Positions 17,918 to 29,074 of a stretch of DNA of 64,000 bases are shown here, piece by piece. Under the pieces are notes generated by a model that did no database searches, had not been told where the DNA came from, and was given only the letters and a program-made list of their open reading frames with translations. Every line of letters begins with the position of its first letter. Positions within the stretch are counted from its first letter, which is position 1. This DNA is from Labedaea rhizosphaerae (GTDB lineage Bacteria; Actinomycetota; Actinomycetes; Mycobacteriales; Pseudonocardiaceae): the NCBI RefSeq assembly GCF_004362825.1, contig NZ_SNXZ01000003.1:100784-164783 (forward strand). Reading direction: 5' to 3'. Both the position numbers and the translations under genes were made by a program.

Positions 17918-18142
17918 CTAGAGCATGCGCACGACGGCGCCCGCGATCGCGAGCGCCGCGGCCAGCCCCAAGGCGATCGCCAGCCACTTCGGGCCGCCCT
18001 GCTGTTCGGCCGACGCGGGGCGCCCGGCCGGGCGCTTGGGCCGCTCGTCCTGGTTGTCGGTGCCGCCCTTCCACACCGTGTAGGCGCCGCCGGCGAGGAA
18101 CCCGGCCAGCGCGAGCAGGCCGATGGCGATCACGTAGTTCAC
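17918..18142 (-). CDS. Small membrane protein with two spans
   Basis: 74 residues: one span at about 3-22, a basic and hydrophilic loop (KGGTDNQDERPKRPAGRP), and a second span at about 52-71. Family not recognised. GTG start at 18142. Lies between the VOC protein and the frameshifted hydrolase on the same strand, within a few bases of each, and so may be the tail of the hisDCB-MBL-VOC transcript. Confidence 0.65.
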   Translation of the reverse strand: MNYVIAIGLLALAGFLAGGAYTVWKGGTDNQDERPKRPAGRPASAEQQGGPKWLAIALGLAAALAIAGAVVRML

Positions 18143-18151
18143 GGGTTCACC

Positions 18152-18526
18152 CTAGCCGTCGATCGGCGCGGCCCAGGCAGGCCGCCGGATCAAGCAGAAC
18201 GGGTGGCCGGCCGGGTCGGCGTAGACGTGGCGGTCGGCGTCGAGCACGGTGGCGCCGAGGGCGAGCACCGCGGCGGCGGCCGCTTCGGGGTCCTCCACCA
18301 TCACGTCCAGGTGGAACTGCTGGGACCGCATGGGATCGGGCCAGGCAGGCGGCTGATGCCCGGGTGCGAGCTGGAACGCGAGACCCGACGTCGTGTCGTT
18401 CGCCGACACCACCACCCAGTCGGGCGAGCGGTAGGTCACCGGCTGCCCGAGCAGTGCCGCGTAGAACTCCGCGAGGGCGGCCGGGTCGGGGCAGTCCAGC
18501 ACCACGTGGTGCAGCCTGCCGATCAT
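18152..18526 (-). CDS. VOC (glyoxalase/bleomycin-resistance) family protein
   Basis: 124 residues with the two beta-alpha-beta-beta-beta modules of the vicinal oxygen chelate fold: LHHVVLDCPDPAALAEFYAALLGQ at the N-terminus and HLDVMVEDPEAAAAAVLALGA in the middle. The His in LHHV and HLDV and the Asp-rich VYADPAGHPFCLIRR end are usual metal or active-site positions. Substrate unknown. The ATG at 18526 shares one base with the MBL stop, so it is translationally coupled and part of the hisDCB operon. Confidence 0.85.
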   Translation of the reverse strand: MIGRLHHVVLDCPDPAALAEFYAALLGQPVTYRSPDWVVVSANDTTSGLAFQLAPGHQPPAWPDPMRSQQFHLDVMVEDPEAAAAAVLALGATVLDADRHVYADPAGHPFCLIRRPAWAAPIDG

Positions 18527-19157
18527 CAGTGGCCCCGGGCGAGCCACTCGTCGAGGTGGGGTGCTTCGGCGCCGATGGTCGTGTCGTCACCGTGTCCGGT
18601 GTGGACGGTCGTCGCGGGCGGCAGCGTGAGCAGGCGGTCCTTGATGGACTCGATGATCGTGCCGAAGTCGCTGTAGGACCGGCCCGTGGCGCCCGGGCCG
18701 CCCTGGAACAGGGTGTCGCCGCTGAAGACGACGCCCAGGTCCGGCGCGAACAGGCACACCGCACCGGGCGCGTGGCCCGGCGTGTGCAGGACCTGCACCG
18801 CCACCCCGCCGACCTCGATCACGTCGCCGTCGGCGAGCACACCGTGCGGCTCCACGTCGGGGTGGGCCATGCGCCACAGCACCAGATCATCGCGGTGGAG
18901 CAGGATCGGGGCGCCGACCAGCTCCGCCAGCGTCGGCGCGGCGTTGACGTGGTCGTCGTGCCCGTGGGTGCACGCGATCGCGACGACCCGCCGCCGGCCG
19001 ACGGCCTCGGCGATGGCGGCCGCGTCGTGGGCGGCGTCGATCACCAGCACCTCGTCGTCGTCACCGACCAGCCAGACGTTGTTGTCCACGTCCCAGCTGC
19101 CACCGTCCAGGTGGAACTGCCCGGACGTGACGACCTTGTCCACCCGCACCGCGCCGG

Positions 19158-19161
<4 letters not shown>
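18526..19161 (-). CDS. Metallo-beta-lactamase fold hydrolase (glyoxalase II-like)
   Basis: 211 residues with the full zinc ligand set: THGHDDH (H-x-H-x-D-H), [14 protein letters not shown] and HTGHGDDT. Single-domain enzymes of this type hydrolyse thioesters such as S-lactoyl- or mycothiol-conjugates. The GTG at 19161 overlaps the hisB stop (GTGA), so it is translated with hisB. Together with the VOC protein it makes a candidate aldehyde-detoxification pair embedded in the histidine operon. The actual substrate is not known. Confidence 0.9.
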
Positions 19162-22173
<3,012 letters not shown>

Positions 22174-22267
22174 GCGTCAAGGGTAAGTGCTGGTCGCCGC
22201 GCCCGGCTTTGTGGTCACGGTGTCCAGATGGTGGAAAGGACGTCCGGCACGCTCACCGCCGGCCCAA

Positions 22268-22369
22268 GGCGACTACCACGGCCTCGCCCCGCCCGGGCCA
22301 CGGCGACCACCACGGCCTCGGCCCGGCCGGGTCAAGGCGACCACCACGGCCTCGGCCCGGCCTGGTTCG
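22268..22369. repeat. Three tandem copies of a 34-bp repeat
   Basis: Units begin at 22268, 22302 and 22336 with GGCGACYACCACGGCCTCG and continue with a variable GC-rich half. They are in the 300-bp gap between hisD and the solute-binding protein gene, whose other part (22174-22267) shows nothing I can identify. The units show no obvious dyad. Period 34 fits neither codon nor simple helical phasing exactly. Confidence 0.85.
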
Positions 22370-22416
22370 AGGAGGTCGCTCGCGACCGGAGCGAGGCAGG
22401 CCATGAAGGGGCCGAG

Positions 22417-22474
22417 GCCCGCGCGAACAAAGAGAGCGCCATGACACAGCCCGCGCGAACGAAGAGAGCGCCAT
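22417..22474. repeat. Two direct copies of a 26-bp repeat, 32 bp apart
   Basis: GCCCGCGCGAACRAAGAGAG followed by CGCCAT occurs at 22417-22442 and 22449-22474, with a six-base spacer (GACACA). The second copy abuts the stop codon of the solute-binding protein gene. Distinct in sequence from the neighbouring 34-bp repeats. Could be a termination or regulator-binding region; no function is evident. Confidence 0.8.
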
Positions 22475-24051
22475 CAACGCGGCGTCCAGTGGGCCAGGTT
22501 CCACCACGGGCCCCAGGTGCCGTCGGCTTCGGAGCCGTCCGGCACCGGCCGGTAGCCGTTCCAGCTGCGTCTGATCACCGTGCAGTGGTCGGTGGAGGCG
22601 AGGACGACCATGCCCGGTGAGCTCACGTACGCGCGCTGCAACTGCCGGTACGCGGCCGATCGCTGCGCCGGGTCCGTCGCCGTCCGGCCCGTCTCCAGGG
22701 CCGCGTCCACGTCGTCGTTGGTGTAGTCGCCGGGCTTACCGGGCGAGTGCAGCAGCTGGTAGAGCATCAGATCGGGGTCGAACGGGCCGCCGATGCGCAG
22801 CAGCGACGGGCCCGCGCCGTTGTGCAGGGCAGCCGGGTCGATCGCGTTGCCGGTGACCGCGATGCCGACCTGCTTGGCGTCGGCGGCGAACTTGGTCACC
22901 AGCTTGGCCGCGACGTCGTCGCCGGACGCGTAACGCAAGGTGAAGGCCGCCCGCACGCCTCCCCTGGTCCGCACGCCGTCGCCCCCGGATCGCCAGCCGG
23001 CCTCCTCGAGCAGCTTGCGGGCCTGCGTCGGGTTGTGCTCGAAGGTGGCGCTGGGCTCGACGAACTCGGCGGTCGCGTCCGGCACCGGCGTGTACGCGGG
23101 CGCGCCGTGACCGCCCAGAACACCGGTGACCACGGCGGCGCGGTCGACGGTGAGGTTCAGGGCGCGGCGGATGGTCTGGTCGCCGGTGACGTCGTTCTTC
23201 GACGGCAGCACCACCGTGCTCAGGTCGCCGGTGTGCTGCTGGGTCATCACGTCGAAGGTGTTCGAGTCGGCGAACCGGGCGGCCTGGGTGCAGGGCAGCA
23301 CCGTCGAGTCCACGGTGCCGTCGTTCACCCGCTCGAGCCGGGCGGCGTCGTCGCCGACGAACTCCATGGTCACCTTGGCGATCGACGGCCTGCCGCCGAA
23401 GTACTTCGGGTTGGCCGTCAGCACCAGCTGGCGGCCCTTGGTCCAGCTCGCCAGCCGGTAGGGCCCGGTTCCGGGCGGCGGCTCGGTGCGGCGGCCGCCG
23501 GTGACCGGCACGGGCGTCGTGAGCGACTGCGAGGGGACGATGCCGAGCGTGAGCAGCTGCGGGAACGGGCTGTAGGGCCGGGACAGGTCGAACCGGACGG
23601 TCGTCGAATCGACCTGGGTCACGGCGGTGAGCATGCTGAACCGGCCGCGCAACGGCGAGGCGTACGCGGGCGTGAGCACCGCGCGGTAGGTGGCGCTGAC
23701 GTCGTCGGCGTCCAGCTTGGAGCCGTCGGAGAAGGTGACGCCGGTGCGGAGCTTGACCGTCCACGAGCGACCGTCGGCCGACGGTTCGGGCAGGTCGGTG
23801 GCCAGCAGCGGGTGCAACTGCATGTCGGGCTGGTACTCCAGCAGCCCGTCGTAGAGCTTGGCCGAGCCGTGCGGCGCGTAGCCGGCGAGCGGGTTGAGGC
23901 TGGCCGGCTCGGCGGACACGGCGATGACGATGGACGTACCGTCGAGATCACCGGACGCGGTCGGCGCCGGGTCGGCCGTGCAGCCCGCGAGCACGGCCAC
24001 CGCACCAGCGGTGGCGGCGAGCGGGATCGCCCGCTGGATTCCTCGGCCCAC
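22474..24051 (-). CDS. ABC transporter substrate-binding lipoprotein (peptide/opine type)
   Basis: 525 residues. Lipoprotein signal (IPLAATAGAVAVLAGC) then a family-5 extracellular solute-binding domain: SIVIAVSAEPASLNPLAGY, YDGLLEYQPDMQLHPLLATDLPE, WTVKLRTGVTFSDGSKLDADDV and the C-terminal PWWNLAHW region. These proteins bind oligopeptides, nickel or sugars. No permease or ATPase gene is next to it, so it is an orphan component that may use a transporter encoded elsewhere. GTG at 24051 is chosen to keep the signal peptide intact. Divergent from the nitrilase gene, 63 bp away. Confidence 0.9.
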   Translation of the reverse strand: MGRGIQRAIPLAATAGAVAVLAGCTADPAPTASGDLDGTSIVIAVSAEPASLNPLAGYAPHGSAKLYDGLLEYQPDMQLHPLLATDLPEPSADGRSWTVKLRTGVTFSDGSKLDADDVSATYRAVLTPAYASPLRGRFSMLTAVTQVDSTTVRFDLSRPYSPFPQLLTLGIVPSQSLTTPVPVTGGRRTEPPPGTGPYRLASWTKGRQLVLTANPKYFGGRPSIAKVTMEFVGDDAARLERVNDGTVDSTVLPCTQAARFADSNTFDVMTQQHTGDLSTVVLPSKNDVTGDQTIRRALNLTVDRAAVVTGVLGGHGAPAYTPVPDATAEFVEPSATFEHNPTQARKLLEEAGWRSGGDGVRTRGGVRAAFTLRYASGDDVAAKLVTKFAADAKQVGIAVTGNAIDPAALHNGAGPSLLRIGGPFDPDLMLYQLLHSPGKPGDYTNDDVDAALETGRTATDPAQRSAAYRQLQRAYVSSPGMVVLASTDHCTVIRRSWNGYRPVPDGSEADGTWGPWWNLAHWTPR

Positions 24052-24114
24052 GTCCGCGACCCTAGTGGGCGCGGTGGGTGGCGCGGTGCGGTTTTGAGCC
24101 AAGGAGGAACAAGG

Positions 24115-24906
24115 ATGCGCGTGGCGCTGGCACAGATCACGTCGGGACCGGAGCCCAAGGCGAACCTCGACCTGGTCGCCGAGCGGACCCGGGAGGCGGC
24201 CGAGCAGGGCGCCGACGTGGTGGTGTTCCCCGAGGCCACGATGGCGTGCTTCGGCGTGCCGCTGGGGCCGGTGGCCGAGGAGCTGGACGGGCCGTGGGCC
24301 GGCGCCGTCGCCTCGATCGCCGCCGCGCACGACGTGGTCGTGGTGGCCGGCATGTTCCGGCCGAGCGACGACGGGCGCGTGTTCAACACCGTGCTGGTCA
24401 CCGGCCGTGGCGAGCACCTGGGCTACGACAAGATCCACCTGTTCGACGCGTTCGGCTTCGCGGAATCGCGCACCGTGGCGCCGGGTGCCGCCCCGGTGAC
24501 CGTCACCGTGGCCGGGGTCACCGTCGGTATCGCGACCTGTTACGACGTGCGGTTCCCGGAGCTGTTCCGGTTGCTGGCCGATCGCGGAGCTTCGGCCGTG
24601 CTGGTGCCGGCGTCGTGGGGCGCCGGGGAAGGCAAGCGGTCGCAGTGGGAGCTGCTGGTGCGGGCGCGCGCGCTGGACTGCACATCCTGGGTCTTCGCCT
24701 GCGGCCAGGCCGATCCGTTGGCCTCCGGTGGCTCGGCTCGCGGAACGGCGCCCACGGGCATCGGGTACAGCACCGTGGCCTCGCCGTTCGGCGAGATCGT
24801 CGCGCAGCTGGACGAGAAGCCCGGCTTGCTCGTGTCCGATGTGGACTTGGACGCCGTCGAGGCGGCCCGGACCGCGATCCCCGTGCTGGCCAACCGAAGG
24901 CTCTGA
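24115..24906 (+). CDS. Carbon-nitrogen hydrolase (nitrilase superfamily)
   Basis: 263 residues with the Glu-Lys-Cys catalytic triad: E40 in VVFPEATM, K106 in GYDKIHLFDAF and C142 in GIATCYDVRFPELFR. The pattern YDKIHLFD...ATCYDVRFPEL resembles the Nit/omega-amidase and deaminated-glutathione amidase branch. The substrate is not certain. AAGGAGG is placed seven bases before the ATG at 24115, an ideal ribosome site, so the long frame before it is not used. Confidence 0.92.
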   Translation: MRVALAQITSGPEPKANLDLVAERTREAAEQGADVVVFPEATMACFGVPLGPVAEELDGPWAGAVASIAAAHDVVVVAGMFRPSDDGRVFNTVLVTGRGEHLGYDKIHLFDAFGFAESRTVAPGAAPVTVTVAGVTVGIATCYDVRFPELFRLLADRGASAVLVPASWGAGEGKRSQWELLVRARALDCTSWVFACGQADPLASGGSARGTAPTGIGYSTVASPFGEIVAQLDEKPGLLVSDVDLDAVEAARTAIPVLANRRL

Positions 24907-24985
24907 CTGGACAAGAACTGGCCAGTTCCAGGAAACGTCGCGGCAGGTCCATTGTCTGACCGGGCGCCGGATCTAACTTCGGCCC

Positions 24986-26098
24986 ATGCCAGCCATGAGC
25001 GCCGAGCCGCCGATCAAGTGCTTCATCAGCTATGCCCGCGCCGACGACACGGTGATGCGCTTCGTCGACCAGTTCGCGGCGCAGCTCGCCCACTTCGCGT
25101 TCGCCGACCGCAACCGGCAGGTCGAGCCTTTCATCGACCATGAATCGGTCGGCTGGGGCGAGGAGTGGACGCCGCGCATCCAGGCGAGCCTGGCGCAGGC
25201 GGCGGTGTTCATGCCCATCGTGACCAGGCAGTACTTCGACCGTCAGGCCTGTCGCGATGAACTGCTCACCTACCACAACGAGGCGAAAGGCCTCGGCGTG
25301 CAGTCGTTGGTGCTGCCCGTGGTCGTGCTCGGCCATTCGTACCTGACGGAGGAGAATGCCGATCCGGCAGCGCGGATCATCGCCGATCGGCAGTACCGGG
25401 ACTTCCGCGAAGCCTGGATCGAAGGTCCGAACTCCCCGGTGTGGCGGCGCGAGCTGGTGCGGCTCGCGAACGACCTCGTCACCGTCGTCGAGAACGCGGA
25501 GCGGACCCTTGCGAGCATGCCGAACGGCACCGGGGCGGTCTGCCTGCCCGACGATCGCCCCGGATCCATCGAGCTGGGCGAGGCCACCGAGCGGATGGTG
25601 GCCGAGGCAGGGCCGATCGCCATGCGGATCAACGCCACGATGGAGCACCTCGGACAGGTGCTGACCGAACGCAGCGCGGGGTTGGCGCACCTCGAAGGCG
25701 ATCAAGCCAGGCAAGCGATCCGGGACACTGCCGCGGCGATCGAGCCGCTTGGCCGGGAGTTCGAATCGGGGGCCGCCGAATTGCAGCAAGTGGTGTTCGA
25801 AACGGACGCCGTGTTCCGTGGCTATGTGGCCCATCTACTGGAAACCGGTACCGCCGCGGAGATCGAGGAGGCGCGGTCGAGCCTCGCCGAGGCACGCGGT
25901 GAGCTGGACTCGCTGCAGGAAGTGCAGGAAGCCGTCGCGCTCTTCCTCGAGCAGCTCCGGCCACTCGAGCTGGCCAGTGCGCCCATGCGCTTGGCGTTTC
26001 GGCCATTGCGGACCGGCGCCGGGTCGATCGCCACCGCGGTCGGTTTGATCCGGCGTTGGCCGGACATGCTCAGCGAGACGGCCGCTCCCGCGCGATGA
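24986..26098 (+). CDS. TIR-domain protein with helical C-terminal region
   Basis: 370 residues. TIR domain at about 9-150: IKCFISYARADD at the start, VEPFIDHESVGWGEEWTPRI in the middle, and the presumed catalytic Glu (E92 in ACRDEL) of NAD-cleaving TIRs. The remaining ~200 residues are Ala/Glu-rich helices with coiled-coil character (about 200-330), which may form a multimerisation or sensing part. No partner gene is adjacent, so this is a solitary TIR. Bacterial TIR proteins commonly act in anti-phage NAD depletion; that role is inferred only. It ends convergently, overlapping the P450 by 29 bp. Confidence 0.85.
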   Translation: MPAMSAEPPIKCFISYARADDTVMRFVDQFAAQLAHFAFADRNRQVEPFIDHESVGWGEEWTPRIQASLAQAAVFMPIVTRQYFDRQACRDELLTYHNEAKGLGVQSLVLPVVVLGHSYLTEENADPAARIIADRQYRDFREAWIEGPNSPVWRRELVRLANDLVTVVENAERTLASMPNGTGAVCLPDDRPGSIELGEATERMVAEAGPIAMRINATMEHLGQVLTERSAGLAHLEGDQARQAIRDTAAAIEPLGREFESGAAELQQVVFETDAVFRGYVAHLLETGTAAEIEEARSSLAEARGELDSLQEVQEAVALFLEQLRPLELASAPMRLAFRPLRTGAGSIATAVGLIRRWPDMLSETAAPAR

Positions 26099-27398
26099 CC
26101 CGGGCGCCGTTGGACGGGATCAGGGTGATGTTGCGGGACTTCTGGCGTTCCATCTTGCCCGCGGGCGCCAGCTCGTAGCGCCGCAGCACGGCCTTCAGCA
26201 CGGCGGCCGCCTCCTGCAGCGAGAAGCCCGCGCCGATGCAACGGCGGACACCGCCACCGAACGGGATCCAAGTGCCGCTTTCCGGACCCTTGCCGATGAA
26301 GCGCTCCGGACGGAACTCGCCGGGCTCGGGGTAGTGGGCCGGGTTCCGTTGCACGAGGCCGATGCACGGCGCGACGATCGTGCCCTTGGGCAGGTTGTAG
26401 CCGCCCAGGGAAACCGGTTCCTTGATGCGGCGGGCCACCGTGTAGATCACGGGGCGCAGGCGCATCGCCTCCTTGACCACCGCCGTGAGGTATTCGTCGT
26501 CGTCGGTGTCGGCGGCTTCGCGGGCCTTGCGCTGGATGGCCGGGTGGTGGGCCAGTTCCAGCAGCGACCAGGCCAACGCGGTCGCGGTCGTCTCGTGGCC
26601 AGCCAGCAACAACGTCATCATGTGGTCGCGCAGCTCGGCGTCGGGCACGTCGGGGTCCGCGGTGATCAGCTGGGACAGCACGTCGGTGCGGGAAGCCAGG
26701 TCCGGCTCCGTGCGCCGCTGGGCGATCTCGGCGTAGAGCAACTCGTTCACCGCGTCCAGGGCCTCGCGGTTGCGCCGCCATGGCCAGTGCCGCTCGAGCT
26801 TGGGATACGTCCAGCCCATCACCGCGATCGGGCCGATCGAGACGACGCGGCGCAGCGCCGGTCGCAGCTTGCGCAGCCGGTCACCCTCGGCCATGCCGAA
26901 GACGACTCGCAGGATGATCTCCAGCGTCACGCCGTTCATCAGCGGGTGCGTGGCGAACGCGCGCCCGGTCGGGAAGCGCTCGACAGCCTGCTCGGCCAGC
27001 TCGGTCATCATGCCCTGGTAGCCGCGCAGCGCAGCGCCGTTGAACGCGGGCATCAGCTGCTTGCGGGCCCGCAGGTGCGGCTCGTCGTCCATGGTCAGCA
27101 CCGAGTTCGGGCCCATGATCGGCGCGAGGATGTCGTTGCCCTCACCCGCGTGGAACACCGACGGCTTGCCCGCGAACACCTCCTTGATCAGCTCTTGCGA
27201 GCCGACGAGGACGGCGGTGCGGCCCAGCGCGATGCGGACGGTGATCATGTCGCCGTAGCGGCGCTGCCAGCGCGGTGCGAGGAACTGGCGCGCGGTCATG
27301 AACAGCACCGTCATCAGCGGGCGGGGGCCGCGCGGGCCCGGCGGGAACGAGCTGTCCTCGGTGAGTTGCGGTGCCTGGTTCAGGTTCAGCGTGGCCAT
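26070..27398 (-). CDS. Cytochrome P450 (1)
   Basis: 442 residues. The oxygen-binding I-helix AGHETT (266-271), the ExxR pair (E310, R313 in KEAMRLRP) and the heme ligand C387 in PFGGGVRRCIGAGF are all present. The N-terminal PPGPRGP and the long N-terminal region place it near bacterial P450s of broad, fatty-acid or terpenoid-type specificity; the substrate is not known. The ATG at 27398 follows AGGGAGG. It is divergent from a TetR gene and has a perfect palindrome 21 bp upstream, so substrate-inducible control is likely. Confidence 0.93.
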   Translation of the reverse strand: MATLNLNQAPQLTEDSSFPPGPRGPRPLMTVLFMTARQFLAPRWQRRYGDMITVRIALGRTAVLVGSQELIKEVFAGKPSVFHAGEGNDILAPIMGPNSVLTMDDEPHLRARKQLMPAFNGAALRGYQGMMTELAEQAVERFPTGRAFATHPLMNGVTLEIILRVVFGMAEGDRLRKLRPALRRVVSIGPIAVMGWTYPKLERHWPWRRNREALDAVNELLYAEIAQRRTEPDLASRTDVLSQLITADPDVPDAELRDHMMTLLLAGHETTATALAWSLLELAHHPAIQRKAREAADTDDDEYLTAVVKEAMRLRPVIYTVARRIKEPVSLGGYNLPKGTIVAPCIGLVQRNPAHYPEPGEFRPERFIGKGPESGTWIPFGGGVRRCIGAGFSLQEAAAVLKAVLRRYELAPAGKMERQKSRNITLIPSNGARVIARERPSR

Positions 27399-27418
27399 GC
27401 GTCCTCCCTACCGAGTTT

Positions 27419-27432
27419 TATACGCGCGTATA
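27419..27432. promoter_or_regulatory. Perfect palindromic operator between P450 and tetR
   Basis: TATACGCGCGTATA, a 14-base perfect palindrome, 21 bp before the P450 ATG and 27 bp before the TetR ATG. It is the only strong dyad in the 60-bp gap, and its location suits repression of both genes by the TetR product. Confidence 0.75.
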
Positions 27433-27458
27433 GATCCGTGGGCAACTACTGTGAGCGG

Positions 27459-28022
27459 ATGGGCCACCGGGACCAGCTGCTCGACGCGGCGCGCAAACTC
27501 TTGCAGGACAAGGGGTACGCGCACATCACGGCGCGCGACCTGGTCGCCGAGTCCGGCACCAACCTCGCCTCGATCGGCTACCACTTCGGATCCAAGGCCG
27601 GGCTGCTCAACGCGGCGCTCGGCAGCGTGTTCGAGGAGTGGACCACCGAACTGGTGAAGGTCGCGATGACCGCCGAGCACGAGACACCGGTCGAGCGGTG
27701 CCTGCGGGCGTGGTCGGTGATGCTGGAACAGTTGCCCGGGCAGCGGTCGATGCTGCTGTCGTTCGTCGAAGCGCTCGCGCAGGCCGACCGGGACCCGGAA
27801 CTGCGCACGCAGTTGGCCGAGATCCAGCGCGCGACGCGGGACCGGGTCAGCGCGGTCGTCGCCGAGTCACTCGGGTCGTCGCCGGACGACCCGGCGTGCC
27901 GCGCGTTGGCGAGCTTCATCATGGCGGTCTGCGACGGGCTGGCGACGCAGTGGCTGGTCAACCCGTCGGAGTCGCCGACGGGCGAGGACCTGCGGGCCGG
28001 GTTGAGCTCCATGTGGCGGTGA
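27459..28022 (+). CDS. TetR family regulator of the adjacent P450
   Basis: 187 residues with the HTH QLLDAARKLLQDKGYAHITARDLVAESGTNLASIGYHFGSKAGLL at 6-50. The Ser-Ile-Gly-Tyr-His-Phe recognition helix is typical. The rest is a helical ligand domain. ATG at 27459 is chosen by the position of the HTH. It is divergent from the P450, with a shared perfect palindrome, so it most likely represses both; ligand unknown. Confidence 0.88.
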   Translation: MGHRDQLLDAARKLLQDKGYAHITARDLVAESGTNLASIGYHFGSKAGLLNAALGSVFEEWTTELVKVAMTAEHETPVERCLRAWSVMLEQLPGQRSMLLSFVEALAQADRDPELRTQLAEIQRATRDRVSAVVAESLGSSPDDPACRALASFIMAVCDGLATQWLVNPSESPTGEDLRAGLSSMWR

Positions 28023-28069
28023 ACAGCGCGACCGGTAACGGGAGCCGATCCGGCCGCGACTGGTGACTC

Positions 28070-28780
28070 GTGACGAAAGAGGAGCGCCGGGAGCGTCGAC
28101 GGCAGTGGCTCCGCAGTGGCGGCTGGTACTTCGTGGTGACCGCGGCGAGCGCGGGCATCTTGGCGTGGGCGCCGTTCGTGCACGCGGGCGGGCGGCTCGG
28201 CTGGTCGCGGCCGGTCGCGCGCAACGCGGTGGTGTTCGCCGCGGCCGGGGCGGTCATCTGCGTGTTGATCTCGCTGGCTCCCACCGGCCCGGATGGGCGG
28301 CCGGCGACTGGGGCCGGTCAGGTGATCAGTTCGATCGGTGTAGGGCTGGCCATGGTCGCGATCGCGGTCGCGTGCCTGCTGCAGGCGCCGTTGCGGCGAC
28401 GGGTCTTCTTCGGCGAGCAGCCGAAGCCCGCTGGACCGCCGGTCGATCCGGCGGTCGCCGCGGTCCTGGCCGCGCGAAAGCGACGCGAGGAAGCCCGCGA
28501 GCTGGTGCGCACCGACCCGATGATGGCCCGCGAACTGCACATAGGCCGCCCCGACCGCAACGGCACCTACGACGACGGCGGGCTGGTCGACCTCGCCAGT
28601 GCCCCGGCGCCAGTGATCGCGACGGTGTGCGAGATCGACGAGGCGGTCGCGCAGTCTATTGTGGACATGCGAGAGCGCGGGCCGGGTCTGCACACAGTGG
28701 ACGACGTGTTCTCGCTGACCGACGCCCCGCTCGCCGCGTGGGATCGCATCCGCGACCGCGCGGTGGTCATCCCTGGCTGA
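28070..28780 (+). CDS. Membrane protein with C-terminal helix-hairpin-helix motif
   Basis: 236 residues. Three hydrophobic segments (about 18-36, 50-69 and 83-105), then a charged linker and, at about 165-236, a ComEA-type HhH module: VDLASAPAPVIATVCEIDEAVAQSIVDMRERG followed by VDDVF. HhH modules bind DNA or proteins nonspecifically. The start is a GTG at 28070 just after the TetR stop (47 bp gap). Function unknown; a link to the TetR/P450 pair is only positional. Confidence 0.75.
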   Translation: MTKEERRERRRQWLRSGGWYFVVTAASAGILAWAPFVHAGGRLGWSRPVARNAVVFAAAGAVICVLISLAPTGPDGRPATGAGQVISSIGVGLAMVAIAVACLLQAPLRRRVFFGEQPKPAGPPVDPAVAAVLAARKRREEARELVRTDPMMARELHIGRPDRNGTYDDGGLVDLASAPAPVIATVCEIDEAVAQSIVDMRERGPGLHTVDDVFSLTDAPLAAWDRIRDRAVVIPG

Positions 28781-28823
28781 GGCGGGGAGTTCGCGCGGCT
28801 TTCTGTTTTGGAGCTATTAGGGG

Positions 28824-28995
28824 CGGCTGCCGCGGGTGTTCGCCGCCGGACGGTTGGGTTGGTCTCGGGGTTGGGGCGGCGAACACCCTTGCCCACGGGG
28901 CCGGCGGTTTGCGCTGCGTGGGTGGCCGAGGTGAATGGTTGCGTCGCGTTGTTCCCTGCCGTTTGTTGGGTGGTCCCGGCAGTGGCTGGGCTGCG
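28824..28995 (-). repeat. Flanking repeat, copy A (inverted), upstream of HNH gene
   Basis: About 170 bp that, on the minus strand, aligns with copies B and C downstream of the HNH gene. The core is a hairpin with 14-base arms GGGTGTTCGCCGCC (28834-28847) and GGCGGCGAACACCC (28875-28888). Outside the core it shares GGCAAGG-, CCACCCACGC- and CCGGGACCACCC-type blocks with B and C. It occupies most of the 294-bp gap between the HhH protein and the HNH gene. Absent elsewhere in the window. Confidence 0.85.
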
Positions 28996-29036
28996 TGGAA
29001 GATGGAATATTCCGTCGATTGTTCCCCCGTTCGTGT

Positions 29037-29067
29037 TAGACCATTTGTTCGAATGGCGTGGTATGAT
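29037..29067 (+). promoter_or_regulatory. SOS-like box and leaderless promoter of the HNH gene
   Basis: TAGACC-ATTT-GTTCGA (29037-29052) fits the actinobacterial SOS box (TCGAAC-4-GTTCGA), right half perfect and left half 4 of 6. The left half doubles as a -35 (TAGACC), with a 19-bp spacer to TATGAT (29062-29067). Transcription would begin at about 29074-29075, where the ATG lies. LexA control of 13E12-type genes is known in mycobacteria, which supports the reading. Confidence 0.5.
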
Positions 29068-29074
29068 CGGGGGT

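Noticed and set aside
22747-24114. Plus-strand extension of the nitrilase gene
   Set aside because: It is antisense to the solute-binding protein; an ideal ribosome site sits before ATG 24115.
28808-29062. Longer start of the HNH protein
   Set aside because: The added 89 residues are translation of the flanking repeat; a promoter and SOS-like box end at the ATG 29075.
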